In this document: in pieces, positions 24,631 to 33,564 of the stretch
Position numbering within the stretch: position 1 is the stretch's first letter
How the letters are laid out: the number at the start of each line of letters is the position of its first letter
Assembly (NCBI GenBank): GCA_020633975.1
Contig: JACKCR010000002.1
Location: 2,170,001-2,234,000 of the forward strand
DNA length: 64,000 bases
DNA from: Candidatus Eiseniibacteriota bacterium
GTDB lineage: Bacteria > Eisenbacteria > RBG-16-71-46 > CAIMUX01
Reading direction: 5' to 3'
Position numbers and translations under genes: made by a program
Notes under the pieces: model-generated
What the model was told of the DNA's origin: nothing
The model's database searches: none
The model's input: the letters and a program-made list of their open reading frames with translations, nothing else

Positions 24631-26655
24631 CTATCGAGACCTCTGCGGATCCAGCCGAAGGACGCGGGTCACGCCATCCGGGGCGCGAAACACCTCGGAG
24701 CCACTCTCCCTGAGGAACGTCTTCATCTCCTCCGGCAGGTGTACGGCCGGGCCGTCTTCGATCTCGGCCGGATAGACGATCCAAACGACCCGCCCTGCGG
24801 CTGACTGTTCGCGCAGATAGTCCTCGAGCGCCGCCTGCGTCGAGAAGACGGGGATGCGGAGGTACCAATCCAGCGTCGCCCCGGAGTCAGTCGTCGCATA
24901 GACGGAGTGGAGGCTGTTGATCCGAACGTCGCTCTCGACGCCGTAGGCCCACAGCTCCACCGGATCCTTGGCCACGAGCGCATCTTCGGCGCCCATGTTC
25001 TCCTGGAGGTAGTGCGCTGTTCCCCTCCAGTCGTAGCGGTAGTGCGAGAGTAGGTCCTGATCCTGCAGCTCCGGGCGTCCGTACCCGGCCGTGACCTGCG
25101 TCGCTCGATACGCTTCGAGCGGATCGCACTGCCCAGAGAGAACAAGACCCACGAGGAGAACGACCAGACTCCATCGTCGTCCACCGGCTCCCCCGTTCCG
25201 ATCGCCGACCCAACGAGCCAAGTCCGCCACGACGACGGCAAAGAGTACGACCGAGAGTCCGTTCAGGAAGAACGTGTAGCGATCGATCACGTAGGGCGAT
25301 TCGAAGAGGCCGATGACGAGCAGCAATCCGAAGACGAGTGCCGCGAGGAAGAAGCGGCCGTCGTCGCGACGAGTCAGGGCGCGACCGAAGTAGACGGCGG
25401 CTCCGAGCGCGGAGACCGCGACCAACACCGGGTGATGCAGGAAGAAGAGTCGGTAGAAAGGAACGGGAATCGCGAAGAAGAGCCGGAGGAACCCACGGTC
25501 CGTGAGTCCTCCCACCCCTTCGGCCACTAGCTGGCCCAAGAAGAACCCGACGACCGCGATAACACCAGAGACGACGAGAATCCACCCGAACCGGGCGCGA
25601 CCGAGCCGCCCCCAGAGCAGCAGCCCAAAGGTCGCCGCGAGCACGAGCTGGTTCGTCGCCAACCCGGCCAGGAAGAGGAGCGCGAGGACTCCGATCACAA
25701 ACGCATCTGCCGGCCGCGAGAGGAGAAGTCCGGAGAGGAGGCCGCTCTCCCCTTCTCGACCGACGACACGACGGTTCGAACCCCACGAGCGCCTCACACC
25801 CCAACCGAGGAGCGCGGCGGCGAGGACGAGCCCCGCGAGAGCGGCCGCACCTGCAGCGGGATCGGAGGAGAGCCAGTCGCCGAGCAGGAATCGAGAGTGG
25901 TTGAGCGTGATCGGTGGGAGGAAACCGAGCGAGACCTTCGCCGACTCCGAACCCGCGGCAACGACGAGGTCGAGGCCATCCGTGCCGACGTCTCGCGCCG
26001 CCTGTTGCCATTGCCGAAACCCGAACATCGAGAAAGCGACGAGGACGCTCCCGACCAGACTCCAGACGATCCGGTTGGGACGCCACCGGAGAACATGCGG
26101 CACCCAGAAGAGAACGGCCGTCATCGCGCCGATCTGATGGATCGGAACGGCGGCTGCCGCGACCACCCACGCAGCGACTCGGCTCCTAGGGCGGTCAGCG
26201 AAAACACCCCGATGAACGAGGTAGGCAACGCTCAGAAAGACGGCCCCGAGTAGCGCGTACATCCGCGCCATCCGCGCGTAGTGCTGATCCCACGGGGAGA
26301 AGGCGAGAATGGTCGCAGCAACGAACCCTGCCCCCGGACCGGCCAGAGCTCTCGCGTAGAAGAAGGAGACAGCCACGCCGAGACAGGAGAAGAGGACACT
26401 CGGGAACCGGAGCGCTGCTTCTCCCGACCCGAAGATCGACGAGAATCCGGCGACCAGGTACGAATAGAGCGCACCCCGCGTGTACGCCTCGCCTGACGGC
26501 AGGAGGGGCCAGCCGGTTTCCCGAATCGACTTCGTGACGAGAGCGGTCAGATCTTCGTCGATCCAGAAGCCGAGCGCATGCAAGTCCCAACACCGCATGA
26601 CGAGGGCGGCGACGAGGATCGCCCCCAGGGCGAACATCTGGGTGCGGGTGTTCAA
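24631..26655 (-). CDS. GT-C fold membrane glycosyltransferase (GT39/ArnT-like)
   Basis: A 674-aa polytopic protein with about 11-12 predicted helices and a C-terminal extracytoplasmic domain (from about 530). The first loop carries the GT-C acidic motif FWIDED (30-35), and the second loop FSPWDQHYARMARMYALLG is typical of PMT/ArnT-like enzymes using lipid-linked sugars. It is the last gene of the glycan operon, starting 3 bases after the SGNH gene stop. It probably decorates the exported glycan or a protein on the periplasmic side. Confidence 0.82.
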   Translation of the reverse strand: MNTRTQMFALGAILVAALVMRCWDLHALGFWIDEDLTALVTKSIRETGWPLLPSGEAYTRGALYSYLVAGFSSIFGSGEAALRFPSVLFSCLGVAVSFFYARALAGPGAGFVAATILAFSPWDQHYARMARMYALLGAVFLSVAYLVHRGVFADRPRSRVAAWVVAAAAVPIHQIGAMTAVLFWVPHVLRWRPNRIVWSLVGSVLVAFSMFGFRQWQQAARDVGTDGLDLVVAAGSESAKVSLGFLPPITLNHSRFLLGDWLSSDPAAGAAALAGLVLAAALLGWGVRRSWGSNRRVVGREGESGLLSGLLLSRPADAFVIGVLALLFLAGLATNQLVLAATFGLLLWGRLGRARFGWILVVSGVIAVVGFFLGQLVAEGVGGLTDRGFLRLFFAIPVPFYRLFFLHHPVLVAVSALGAAVYFGRALTRRDDGRFFLAALVFGLLLVIGLFESPYVIDRYTFFLNGLSVVLFAVVVADLARWVGDRNGGAGGRRWSLVVLLVGLVLSGQCDPLEAYRATQVTAGYGRPELQDQDLLSHYRYDWRGTAHYLQENMGAEDALVAKDPVELWAYGVESDVRINSLHSVYATTDSGATLDWYLRIPVFSTQAALEDYLREQSAAGRVVWIVYPAEIEDGPAVHLPEEMKTFLRESGSEVFRAPDGVTRVLRLDPQRSR

Positions 26656-26658
26656 GAC

Positions 26659-27846
26659 TCACTCCACACGCAGGGCATCCCCGGCCTCGAGACGAGGGAC
26701 GAGCTCCGCCGCCACGATCTCCGCGAGCCGCTTGGATCCAACCGGGTTGAGATGGATGTAGTCGTGGAACCACTCCCCGTGTCCGTTCATCTCCCTGGAA
26801 CCAGAGAGACAGGACACACCTTTCGCGGCTGCCACCTCTTCCAGAGTGCGGTCGCACACCGCGAAGGCTTCGACGAGAGCGTCGTGGGTCAAGCGGTGGT
26901 ACTTGTAGTTGATCCGGCTCCGGTCCTCGTCGGAGTTGGTCTCCGTGATGAGGCGCGCCTGGCTGAGCAGGATCGGAACCGTTCCCGCATTGAGGGCGGC
27001 GTCGACGAACGTCGATACGTTGAGCCGGAACTGCCGAGGACCCGCAGGCCCGAACTCGGACATCAGCGGCCTCTCCTCGGTTCGGCCTTCGAGTTCTGCG
27101 CCGATAGCCCTCTTGTAGTAGCGATCACGCAGCCGGACGTAGAGCTGTGATGTCTCGCAGAGAAAGCGATCCATCCCGTTCTGATAGTTCAGGCGCGGGT
27201 CTTCGGAGTCGCAGAACGATCCGTAGTGATGGAGGAGACTCTCCTCGGACTTGAAGTACTTGAGATCGTTCCACGTGTTGTAGAGGAGGACGAAGTCCGG
27301 ATCGAGAAGATGCCCTTCGCCATAGAAACGCCCCAAACAGTCGAAGGACGCGTGTCCGGGAATCCCGGCATTGATGACTTCGACTTCCGGATGCCCCAGC
27401 TCATGGAGCGCCACTTCGAGCTGGCGCGGCCAGTCCTCCCCCTCCGAGGCCGCGATGTCGAAGACGGCCGATCCTCCGTAGACGACGATACGGGTCGTTC
27501 CTCGAGGCTTCTCCCACTCGAAGTCGGGACCGCGGTAGCCGTGGTTGTCGATCCGGTAGACCTGCCCTGGGTCCGGCCCCGGGACGTCGCGCACACCCGT
27601 CTGAAAGCAGTGGCGAGCGACCGCCGTTCCCTTGTAGGGCAACGTCTCAGCCTTCCGGCTCTCCGGCGTCACGTGCCCCGACTTGGAAAGGACGCGCACG
27701 GCGATCTCGCCGGCGATCACTGCGAGGACCAACGGCAGCGCCAATCCGAGCACCACCATCAGGCGCTTGGCCCGTCCGGAAAGAGCAGGCGGCGTCCCGC
27801 CGCCCGCCTGACCCGAACCCGATGGCGTCGAACTCGGTCCGGTCAT
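26659..27846 (-). CDS. Membrane-anchored SGNH/GDSL hydrolase-like protein
   Basis: A 395-aa protein. GGGAGG lies 7 bases upstream of the ATG, which overlaps the flippase stop (ATGA). One N-terminal anchor helix (about 28-50) precedes the SGNH domain: IVVYGGSAVFD (Ser126), EVINAGIPGHASFD, VLLYNTWNDLKY (the N of block III) and WFHDYIHLNPVGSKRLAE (Asp-x-x-His). All four SGNH blocks are visible, so it is likely active. It is predicted to face the periplasm and to acylate or deacylate the polymer made by this operon. The N-terminus is Gly/Ser/Pro-rich. Confidence 0.82.
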   Translation of the reverse strand: MTGPSSTPSGSGQAGGGTPPALSGRAKRLMVVLGLALPLVLAVIAGEIAVRVLSKSGHVTPESRKAETLPYKGTAVARHCFQTGVRDVPGPDPGQVYRIDNHGYRGPDFEWEKPRGTTRIVVYGGSAVFDIAASEGEDWPRQLEVALHELGHPEVEVINAGIPGHASFDCLGRFYGEGHLLDPDFVLLYNTWNDLKYFKSEESLLHHYGSFCDSEDPRLNYQNGMDRFLCETSQLYVRLRDRYYKRAIGAELEGRTEERPLMSEFGPAGPRQFRLNVSTFVDAALNAGTVPILLSQARLITETNSDEDRSRINYKYHRLTHDALVEAFAVCDRTLEEVAAAKGVSCLSGSREMNGHGEWFHDYIHLNPVGSKRLAEIVAAELVPRLEAGDALRVE

Positions 27847-29393
27847 CTCGAACCTCCCGCGTCGGTCGTCGTGTTCTCCGTCGCATTCGTTGGCGAGCCG
27901 TCGGTCGCGTACTTCGCGGTAGTCGCAGTCGCACTCTCAGTCCTAGTCGCCTTCTCTGTCGCACTATCTGTCGCACTATCTGTCACGTCCTCGGTCACCC
28001 TCACTGTTCCAGTCCCCGCGGACGACGTCCCAACTGCTGGGTGCGGTTCGCGCAATCGCTTCCTCGCGTAGAAGAGCCCGAGGACTTGGAAGAAGAGTCC
28101 TCCGACGACGAACCGGATCGCCGACACACCGGTCGCTCCGGCCGGCCCTGCGAGCAGGCAGAAGCCGATGACGGAGAGAACGTTCGTCACCGTCGCAGCG
28201 ATGAGCAGATAGCGGACCGCTCCCATCGCATGGAAGAGTGGCCGCTGCCACGAAGTCGCGAGCCACGTCGCCATCAGCCCGAACATGAGTTGGGCCGCAG
28301 GGACGGCCGGGTCGAACTCCGCCCCGACGACGTAGTGAATGACGGGCCAGGTGAGCGGAATGGCGAGGAGGACGGCCGCACCCAGAGGCACACTCATGCC
28401 GAGCGCGTACTTCCTCAGCATCTTCCGGAGGGCCGCCGCATCTCCTTCTGCCCACGACTTGGCCAGGCGAGGATAGAGCACGGACTCGAGGGGCCCGACG
28501 ACCATTCCGACCACTCCGGTCATCCTCTTGGCCAATCCATAGAAGCCGGCTTCGGTGGAACCGGCGAAGTATCCAAGGAGAACGATGTCTGCCTGCTTGC
28601 TGAGAACGTTGACGAGTTCGGTCAGTTCCGTGAAGACGAGGAAGCGGAAGATCTCACGCAGCTTGTCACGAAGCGCTTGGAACGGAGCGGAGAGCCAACT
28701 TCCTCCCCACGTCTTCCGCACCGCCCGGCTGGCAACCACGAGCAGGGTCACGCCCGTCACGACCAGTTCCGCCATCCGCCCGTAGATGACGCCTTCGATT
28801 CCCCATCCAGTCAGGACCAGCCCGAGCACCGCCACGACTCCGACGACCTTCGCCACCACCTGCACGACCGCCATCGCACGAAACTGTCCGCACACGCCGA
28901 GCACGGACTGCGACGTACCGGAGAGAGACTTCGGAATGAGCGCCGTCGAGTAGAGAACGATGAGACCTGCGTACTCACGCGCATGAACCACCTTCTCTGC
29001 CGCCCACGAGGAGACGAGGGCAACCAGTCCCAGGGTCAGAAAGGCGATGCCCATGTCGACGCTGTACCCCAGCCGAGTCATGGCCCGCACCCGCGCGGGG
29101 GCGCGCTCCGAGCTGAACTCGGCGAGATACTTGACCACCGCCGCACTCGTCCGGGCATCGAGCAGGCTGAACATCATGGTCGGGACGCTGATGATGAGGA
29201 GGACGACTCCGTACTCCTCTGGCCCGAGGATCCGAGCCACGACCAGCCCTTGGATGAACGCCGCAGCGGAGGCGAGCAGCTGTCCACTGGCCAGGGTGCC
29301 CGCATCCCGCGCGAAGCGGGAACGGATGCCCCGCCTCAGCGTCCCGAGCAGGCCACCGATTCCCGTGTCCTCGGAGTTCAGCGAGGTGCTCAC
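27843..29393 (-). CDS. Wzx-like polysaccharide flippase (MOP superfamily)
   Basis: About 516 aa with 12-14 predicted helices. The start at GTG 29393 is chosen because it overlaps the upstream stop as GTGA; GTG at 29402 is possible. The N-terminus has the usual ASGQLLASAAAFIQGLVVARILGPEEYG pattern (shown in pieces: GQLLASAAAFIQGL, ARILGPEEYG) of O-antigen and capsule flippases. It would move lipid-linked oligosaccharide across the inner membrane. The C-terminal 55 residues are a Thr/Ala/Asp-rich repeat tail (TDSATDSATEKATRTESAT) that is not part of the family. Operon position: third gene after a GT4 and a deacetylase. Confidence 0.85.
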   Translation of the reverse strand: MSTSLNSEDTGIGGLLGTLRRGIRSRFARDAGTLASGQLLASAAAFIQGLVVARILGPEEYGVVLLIISVPTMMFSLLDARTSAAVVKYLAEFSSERAPARVRAMTRLGYSVDMGIAFLTLGLVALVSSWAAEKVVHAREYAGLIVLYSTALIPKSLSGTSQSVLGVCGQFRAMAVVQVVAKVVGVVAVLGLVLTGWGIEGVIYGRMAELVVTGVTLLVVASRAVRKTWGGSWLSAPFQALRDKLREIFRFLVFTELTELVNVLSKQADIVLLGYFAGSTEAGFYGLAKRMTGVVGMVVGPLESVLYPRLAKSWAEGDAAALRKMLRKYALGMSVPLGAAVLLAIPLTWPVIHYVVGAEFDPAVPAAQLMFGLMATWLATSWQRPLFHAMGAVRYLLIAATVTNVLSVIGFCLLAGPAGATGVSAIRFVVGGLFFQVLGLFYARKRLREPHPAVGTSSAGTGTVRVTEDVTDSATDSATEKATRTESATATTAKYATDGSPTNATENTTTDAGGSR

Positions 29394-30607
29394 GTCGCCC
29401 ACCGCCCCACGTTCTTGCGCAGCTTCTTCCTCACGACGTCCCAGACCGTCTTCCGTCCCCGACCACGTAGTAGGGGGACGAAGTCTTCCCCGATGCGTGC
29501 GAGTAGGAACGGGTCTCCGCCTTGGAAGTTCGCCACCCGGCCGGCCACCCGGCCCCAGTGATTGCTTTCGTACCCCAACTCCCGGGAGATACGAACTGCG
29601 TCCTCACTTCCGATGCCCCAGGGATAGGCCAGGTGCTTGACCGTCTTCCCCGGGATCTTCGCCTCGATCGTCGCTTTCGTTTCCTCGAGGTCACGGCGGA
29701 TCGCGTCGCAGCGTTGCTCCGACGATTCAGGTTCCGATTCGACTCGCGTCTTCCACATGCTCTTTCGGCGCTGTTCTTCCACCAGGCGATCGAGCTTCTC
29801 CTGCCAGCCCTCTGCCTCGAAGAACCGGCTCCCTCCGTTCTGGACGACGAACGACGTGCACACCTCCCGCAACTCGGGATCGTCGGGAACGTGCAGGGAG
29901 TCCGACATGCGCGGCGCAGCTGCGTAGACCGGCAGTCCCAACCGGGGCTGTACACGATAGGCGGACCGTCGGTCCTCCCACATCGTGAGACGGTTCGGAT
30001 GGACGGAACGCACGAGCTTCGGGTGGACGTAGCCCCGAATCTGCGAGTCCGTGAAGACGAGGTTGTGGCTGAGAGTGTGGGCCTGGAAGTCGATCACGCC
30101 GCTCTCATCCATCACCCGCACTTCGTTCCAGGTCGCGAGCGGCGACTCGCTCGCGTCCCGAGACTCGACCTCGTCCAGCGTGGAGCGCCCGGCCCAAACG
30201 TCTTCCAAGGTCGGCCCCTCGCCCTCGCCGTCGTCGATCAGGCCGGGGATGAGGAAGACGACCGCGTGCATCCCGTACTTCCTCAGCAACGGCCAAGCGA
30301 TCGACCAGACCTGGCCCATCCCGTCGTCGAAGGTCAGGAGGAGGCTTCGGGTCGCTTCCGGAGGGACGCCGTTCTTCTGGAAATCCAGGTACTCGTCACA
30401 GGAGAGCGTGCGGTACTCGTTCTCCGCGAGAAAGCGGAGCAGTGCCTCGAACGGTTCGGCCCGCACCGAGTGGAACCCGAAGATCGGCGGAAGCTGTCCC
30501 TTGGCTGGGTTGCGTCCGTAGACCAGGGCGGGATACCGCTGCAGCGCGAGATCGAGCGCGACCTGGCCGGCAGCCTTCCCGGAGACGTATCGACTCTCAA
30601 AGAGCAC
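29390..30607 (-). CDS. Polysaccharide deacetylase (NodB domain), operon gene 2
   Basis: A 405-aa protein. GTG at 30607 has GGAGG 6 bases upstream and overlaps the end of the GT4 gene by 11 bases; the longer open frame upstream lies within the GT4 gene and is not used. NodB motifs are SLLLTFDDGMGQVW, IDFQAHTLSHNL and HLAYPWGIGSEDAV. An insert of about 120 residues separates motifs 2 and 3 and may form a lid. The N-terminus (VYGRNPAKGQLPPIFGFHSV) resembles deacetylases tied to exopolysaccharide loci. No signal peptide is evident. Confidence 0.82.
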   Translation of the reverse strand: MLFESRYVSGKAAGQVALDLALQRYPALVYGRNPAKGQLPPIFGFHSVRAEPFEALLRFLAENEYRTLSCDEYLDFQKNGVPPEATRSLLLTFDDGMGQVWSIAWPLLRKYGMHAVVFLIPGLIDDGEGEGPTLEDVWAGRSTLDEVESRDASESPLATWNEVRVMDESGVIDFQAHTLSHNLVFTDSQIRGYVHPKLVRSVHPNRLTMWEDRRSAYRVQPRLGLPVYAAAPRMSDSLHVPDDPELREVCTSFVVQNGGSRFFEAEGWQEKLDRLVEEQRRKSMWKTRVESEPESSEQRCDAIRRDLEETKATIEAKIPGKTVKHLAYPWGIGSEDAVRISRELGYESNHWGRVAGRVANFQGGDPFLLARIGEDFVPLLRGRGRKTVWDVVRKKLRKNVGRWAT

Positions 30608-31871
30608 GAGCGACCTCCGAGCCGGCGTGGGCCGCAGCCAAGAGCGCGACGACCTTGTCGACGTTGACGTCCCGAGCGTAGACCCGCTCCGCATCTGAAC
30701 GCGCGGCGGTAGCCAGACGGCTTCGCTGCGCTTCGTCTGCGTGCAACTCGACGAGGAGTTCGAGAAGGCGATCCTCATCGCCGGCCGCATGCGTCCGGCC
30801 GTTCCGGCCATCTTCGAGAATGTCGAGAACGCCCCCCACCGCGGACGCGATGCAGGGTAGCCCCGAGGCCATCGCTTCGATGAGCGAGTTCGGCATCGCT
30901 TCGCTGTCGGACGGCAGTAGGAAGAGGTCCGCTGCCTGGAGGTACTCCACCACGTTCGTCGTGTATCCCGTGAAGGTGACGTCGGACTCGAGGGCGTGAT
31001 CGCGGACGAACCGGCGAAGCTCGGACTCGCACGACATCGCCTGCTGTCCTCCCCCACCTACGAGGACCAGATGGATCGCCCGCTCGGAATGGCCAGCAGT
31101 CTCCCCGGACAGGTCCTTCCCGCGAACCGCCAAGCCCGACGACCGCAGATCCACCCAGCGCTTCCAAGCGCGGAGGAGCATCTCCAGCCCCTTACCGCGA
31201 TTCAGCTTCCCGGTGAAGACGCAGAGGAACGGGTCCGCAGGTAGTTCCAACTTCGTTCTCATCGCGGCGCGAGACTCGTCATCGACCGGTCGGTACACCG
31301 TCACGTCTGTACCGTTCGGAATCCACTCGATCCGGCCTGGATCGACACCGCAGGCGACGTACTCCTCGCGGACCACCCGGCTCACTGCGAGAAACCGATC
31401 TGCCTTCCGGAGGATCCCGTTCCTGGCGCCGACGAGGAGACGCATCCACCCCGGCACGGGCTGACCGTCCCGAGCCAGATACCCTCCCGACATTTCGCCG
31501 CAGCTCGCCATTCGCAGGACACACCTCTTCCCGAACCAGGACGCGGCCAGGACGCCGACGACCCCGAGCGTTCGAATCCCTGAGACGAGGATGACGTCGT
31601 AGCGATCACGCAGCGCAAAGAGCCGAAACAGAGACGGCGCCATCATCAGGTACTTGCCGGACCGGTTCTTCCCGCTAGGCCAAACACGAGCCACCGGAAT
31701 CCCATCGACGTCTTCCCGGGCCGCGGCATCGGCTGGCCGCCGTTGCGTGACCACCTGACACTCGAGTCCACGTGCGGACAGAGCCCGCATGAGAAGACGC
31801 ATCTGCGTCTCCCCCCCGCCCACGACGGGAAAGTAGCCTCCGATCAGGAGACAGACTCGGAGGTTGGACAC
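30597..31871 (-). CDS. GT4-family glycosyltransferase, first gene of glycan operon
   Basis: A 424-aa GT-B enzyme. MSNLRVCLLIGGYFPVVGGGETQMR is the standard N-terminal glycine loop (GGYFPVVGGGE). The donor half has FLCVFTGKLNRGKGLEMLLRA, IHLVLVGGG, VTFTGYTTNVVEYLQAADLF and PSDSEAMPNSLIEAMASGLP with the E-x7-E pair. GTG start with a weak ribosome site. An inverted repeat CGGGACCC (31871-31878) / GGGTCCCG (31927-31934) covers the start and leader and might fold over it. It heads a five-gene operon (GT4, deacetylase, flippase, SGNH, GT-C), all overlapping or within 3 bases. Confidence 0.88.
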   Translation of the reverse strand: MSNLRVCLLIGGYFPVVGGGETQMRLLMRALSARGLECQVVTQRRPADAAAREDVDGIPVARVWPSGKNRSGKYLMMAPSLFRLFALRDRYDVILVSGIRTLGVVGVLAASWFGKRCVLRMASCGEMSGGYLARDGQPVPGWMRLLVGARNGILRKADRFLAVSRVVREEYVACGVDPGRIEWIPNGTDVTVYRPVDDESRAAMRTKLELPADPFLCVFTGKLNRGKGLEMLLRAWKRWVDLRSSGLAVRGKDLSGETAGHSERAIHLVLVGGGGQQAMSCESELRRFVRDHALESDVTFTGYTTNVVEYLQAADLFLLPSDSEAMPNSLIEAMASGLPCIASAVGGVLDILEDGRNGRTHAAGDEDRLLELLVELHADEAQRSRLATAARSDAERVYARDVNVDKVVALLAAAHAGSEVARAL

Positions 31872-32271
31872 GGGACCCTGCTGCGACGGACTCTCTCCTC
31901 ATGCTGGCCGCACCCGGGGCCCCCTGGGTCCCGTCGGCCTTGGCTTCTACCCGAACGGCGCGCTGGACAACAATATAGGTAGGAAGTTCGGCTCGCCGCG
32001 AGAAACCTCCACATCCGTTACCAAATACCAATCAACACGTTGGGTAGCCACCAGAAACCGCCACGCCCGAGCCGGGCCACCCGAGCGCCGGGGTGTTCCC
32101 GCCCCGAGCCAAAGGTGTTCCCGCCCCGGACTAAAGGGGACCGGCCCCATCGACCGAAACCCGTGAATAGACGCCGTTTGTGACTTCGAGATACCCACCC
32201 GGCCCAAGATGACATGCCGGCCGGGACCGTTCGGGGTAGAGTCGGGTGAGACCGGCCAACACAAGGACCCA
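31872..32271. other. Divergent intergenic region of 400 bp with REP-like repeats
   Basis: It lies between the heads of the minus-strand glycan operon and the plus-strand GT4 gene. It has an AT-rich spot (ACAATATAGG at about 31971-31980) in an otherwise GC-rich stretch and a REP-like repeat pair at 32092-32128. No gene is supported. Confidence 0.55.
32092..32144. repeat. REP-like direct repeat and near-palindrome
   Basis: GGTGTTCCCGCCCCG occurs at 32092-32106 and again at 32114-32128 (22-bp period), followed by GGGGACCGGCCCC, a near-palindrome. GC-rich extragenic elements of this look are spread as REP families in many genomes. Only one pair is seen in this window. Confidence 0.55.
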
Positions 32272-33456
32272 ATGCCCAATACCGCAGCGCCAGACACTCC
32301 CGTCCGCGTCCTCATCGGGAATGACCATCTGGGCTATGGCGACGCCCTTCACGGCGTGGGCCGCTACCTGCTCAACATCACGACGAGCTTCGACCGGAGC
32401 CGAGTCCACCCCGTGCCCGTCATCCTCCGGCCCGAACCGCGCCTGTCCAAGTTCTTCGAAGAGCGCGGCATCGAGGTCCGTTGCCTCGGACGCTCCAAGA
32501 ACGACCCACGCGCGCTGACCGACCTCGTCCGGATCATCCGGGAGGAGCGGATCGAAGTCGTCCACGTCCAGGCGTTCAAGTCCGACACCCTGGGGCGGAT
32601 CGCGGGACGGATCACCGGCGTGCCGACCATCCTCCACGGACGCGACCGGATCGCGGAGCGCAACCTCCCCATGCTCGTCCTCGACAGGCTACTCGGACCG
32701 CAGACGAAGCACGCGCTCGCCGTCAGCGAAACGGTTCGCCAGTACCTCCACCGGGAGCGCTACATCCCGATGGAGAACATCGACGTCTTCTACCACGGTG
32801 TCGACCTCTCCGTCTTCGCGGGCGACCGCCCCGGCGACCGGGAACGGGTTCGTGCCGAGTACTCACTCGAGGGCGGCGCAGTCGTCGCAGGAACGTCGAT
32901 CCGGCTTCATCCGTCGAAAGGGCACTGCTACCTCTTGGACGGAGTCGCCGAAGTAGTGAAGACCCACCCCGAGTTCCACCTCCTCATCGCCAACGAAGGG
33001 CCAGAGGAGGCCGCGCTCAGGGCGCAGATCGAGCGGCTAGGGCTCAACGAGAACGTCACGCTGACCGGATCGGTGAAAGACGTGCGCGCCTTCCTCTCCG
33101 CACTCGACATCTTCGTCATGCCCTCCCTATCCGAAGGGTTCCCGAACTCGATGCTCGAGGCGATGGCGATGAGCCGCCCGATCGTCGCGACCTCCGTCGA
33201 CGGAATGGGCGAGATGCTCACGGACGGCGAGAACGCCTTGGTCGTCCCCGCCGCGGACGGCGCCGCGCTCGGCGAGGCTCTACTGCGACTCTGCGGAGAC
33301 GAGGAGCTTCGTGGTGCGTTGTCTGCCGCGAGCCTCGAGTTCGCTGAGAACCTCTCCATCGAGCGGACGGTCGAGCGGCTGGCGGAGATCTACTACCGGG
33401 TCGCGCGGTCCAAGCAGGCGGCGAGGGCGGGGGAAGCAGTCCGCGCTTCGCGGTAG
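32272..33456 (+). CDS. GT4-family glycosyltransferase
   Basis: A 394-aa GT-B enzyme. ATG at 32272 has AAGGA a few bases upstream; the upstream in-frame ATG at 32209 has no ribosome site. The N-terminal half contains YGDALHGVGRYLLNIT. The C-terminal half has GTSIRLHPSKGHCYLLDGVAE, FHLLIANEGPEE, VTLTGSVKDVRAFLSALDIFVMPSLSEG (in pieces) and SEGFPNSMLEAMAMSRPIV with the E-x7-E donor motif. It belongs with the glycan locus but reads the other way. Its 3' end is 26 bases from the group II intron. Confidence 0.88.
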   Translation: MPNTAAPDTPVRVLIGNDHLGYGDALHGVGRYLLNITTSFDRSRVHPVPVILRPEPRLSKFFEERGIEVRCLGRSKNDPRALTDLVRIIREERIEVVHVQAFKSDTLGRIAGRITGVPTILHGRDRIAERNLPMLVLDRLLGPQTKHALAVSETVRQYLHRERYIPMENIDVFYHGVDLSVFAGDRPGDRERVRAEYSLEGGAVVAGTSIRLHPSKGHCYLLDGVAEVVKTHPEFHLLIANEGPEEAALRAQIERLGLNENVTLTGSVKDVRAFLSALDIFVMPSLSEGFPNSMLEAMAMSRPIVATSVDGMGEMLTDGENALVVPAADGAALGEALLRLCGDEELRGALSAASLEFAENLSIERTVERLAEIYYRVARSKQAARAGEAVRASR

Positions 33457-33482
33457 CCCCCGGTCGGCCTACACGCCTCGAG

Positions 33483-33525
33483 GTCGGGATAGGGGAGGCA
33501 TCCGAAGACGCCTACCCCTCCCACA
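33483..33525 (-). other. Group II intron domain VI and 3' end
   Basis: The minus-strand RNA folds as GGGA-GGGG-(bulged U)-AGGCGUC-UUCG-GAUGCCU-CCCC-(UA bulge)-UCCC-GAC. The bulged A is the expected branch-point adenosine, 8 nt from the 3' splice site. The terminal dinucleotide AC fits the AY rule. Confidence 0.8.
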
Positions 33526-33558
33526 GATCCGGACGTGCAGATTTCCCGCATCCGGCTC
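33526..33558 (-). ncRNA. Group II intron catalytic domain V
   Basis: A 33-nt domain beginning GAGCCGGATGCGGGAAAT and ending GCACGTCCGGATC. The AGC catalytic triad is at nucleotides 2-4 and the GGGAAA tetraloop-like cap is present. The usual G-U opposite the triad G is G-A here (GGATC rather than GGTTC), a small deviation worth noting. Confidence 0.88.
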
Positions 33559-33564
33559 CTCAGA

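Noticed and set aside
27822-29561. 579-aa plus-strand frame opposite the flippase
   Set aside because: It is the reverse complement of a membrane protein gene; Arg/Asp/His-rich with no domain.
29390-31057. 555-aa reading of the second NodB gene
   Set aside because: The first 150 residues overlap the GT4 gene in another frame; GTG at 30607 with a good ribosome site is the real start.
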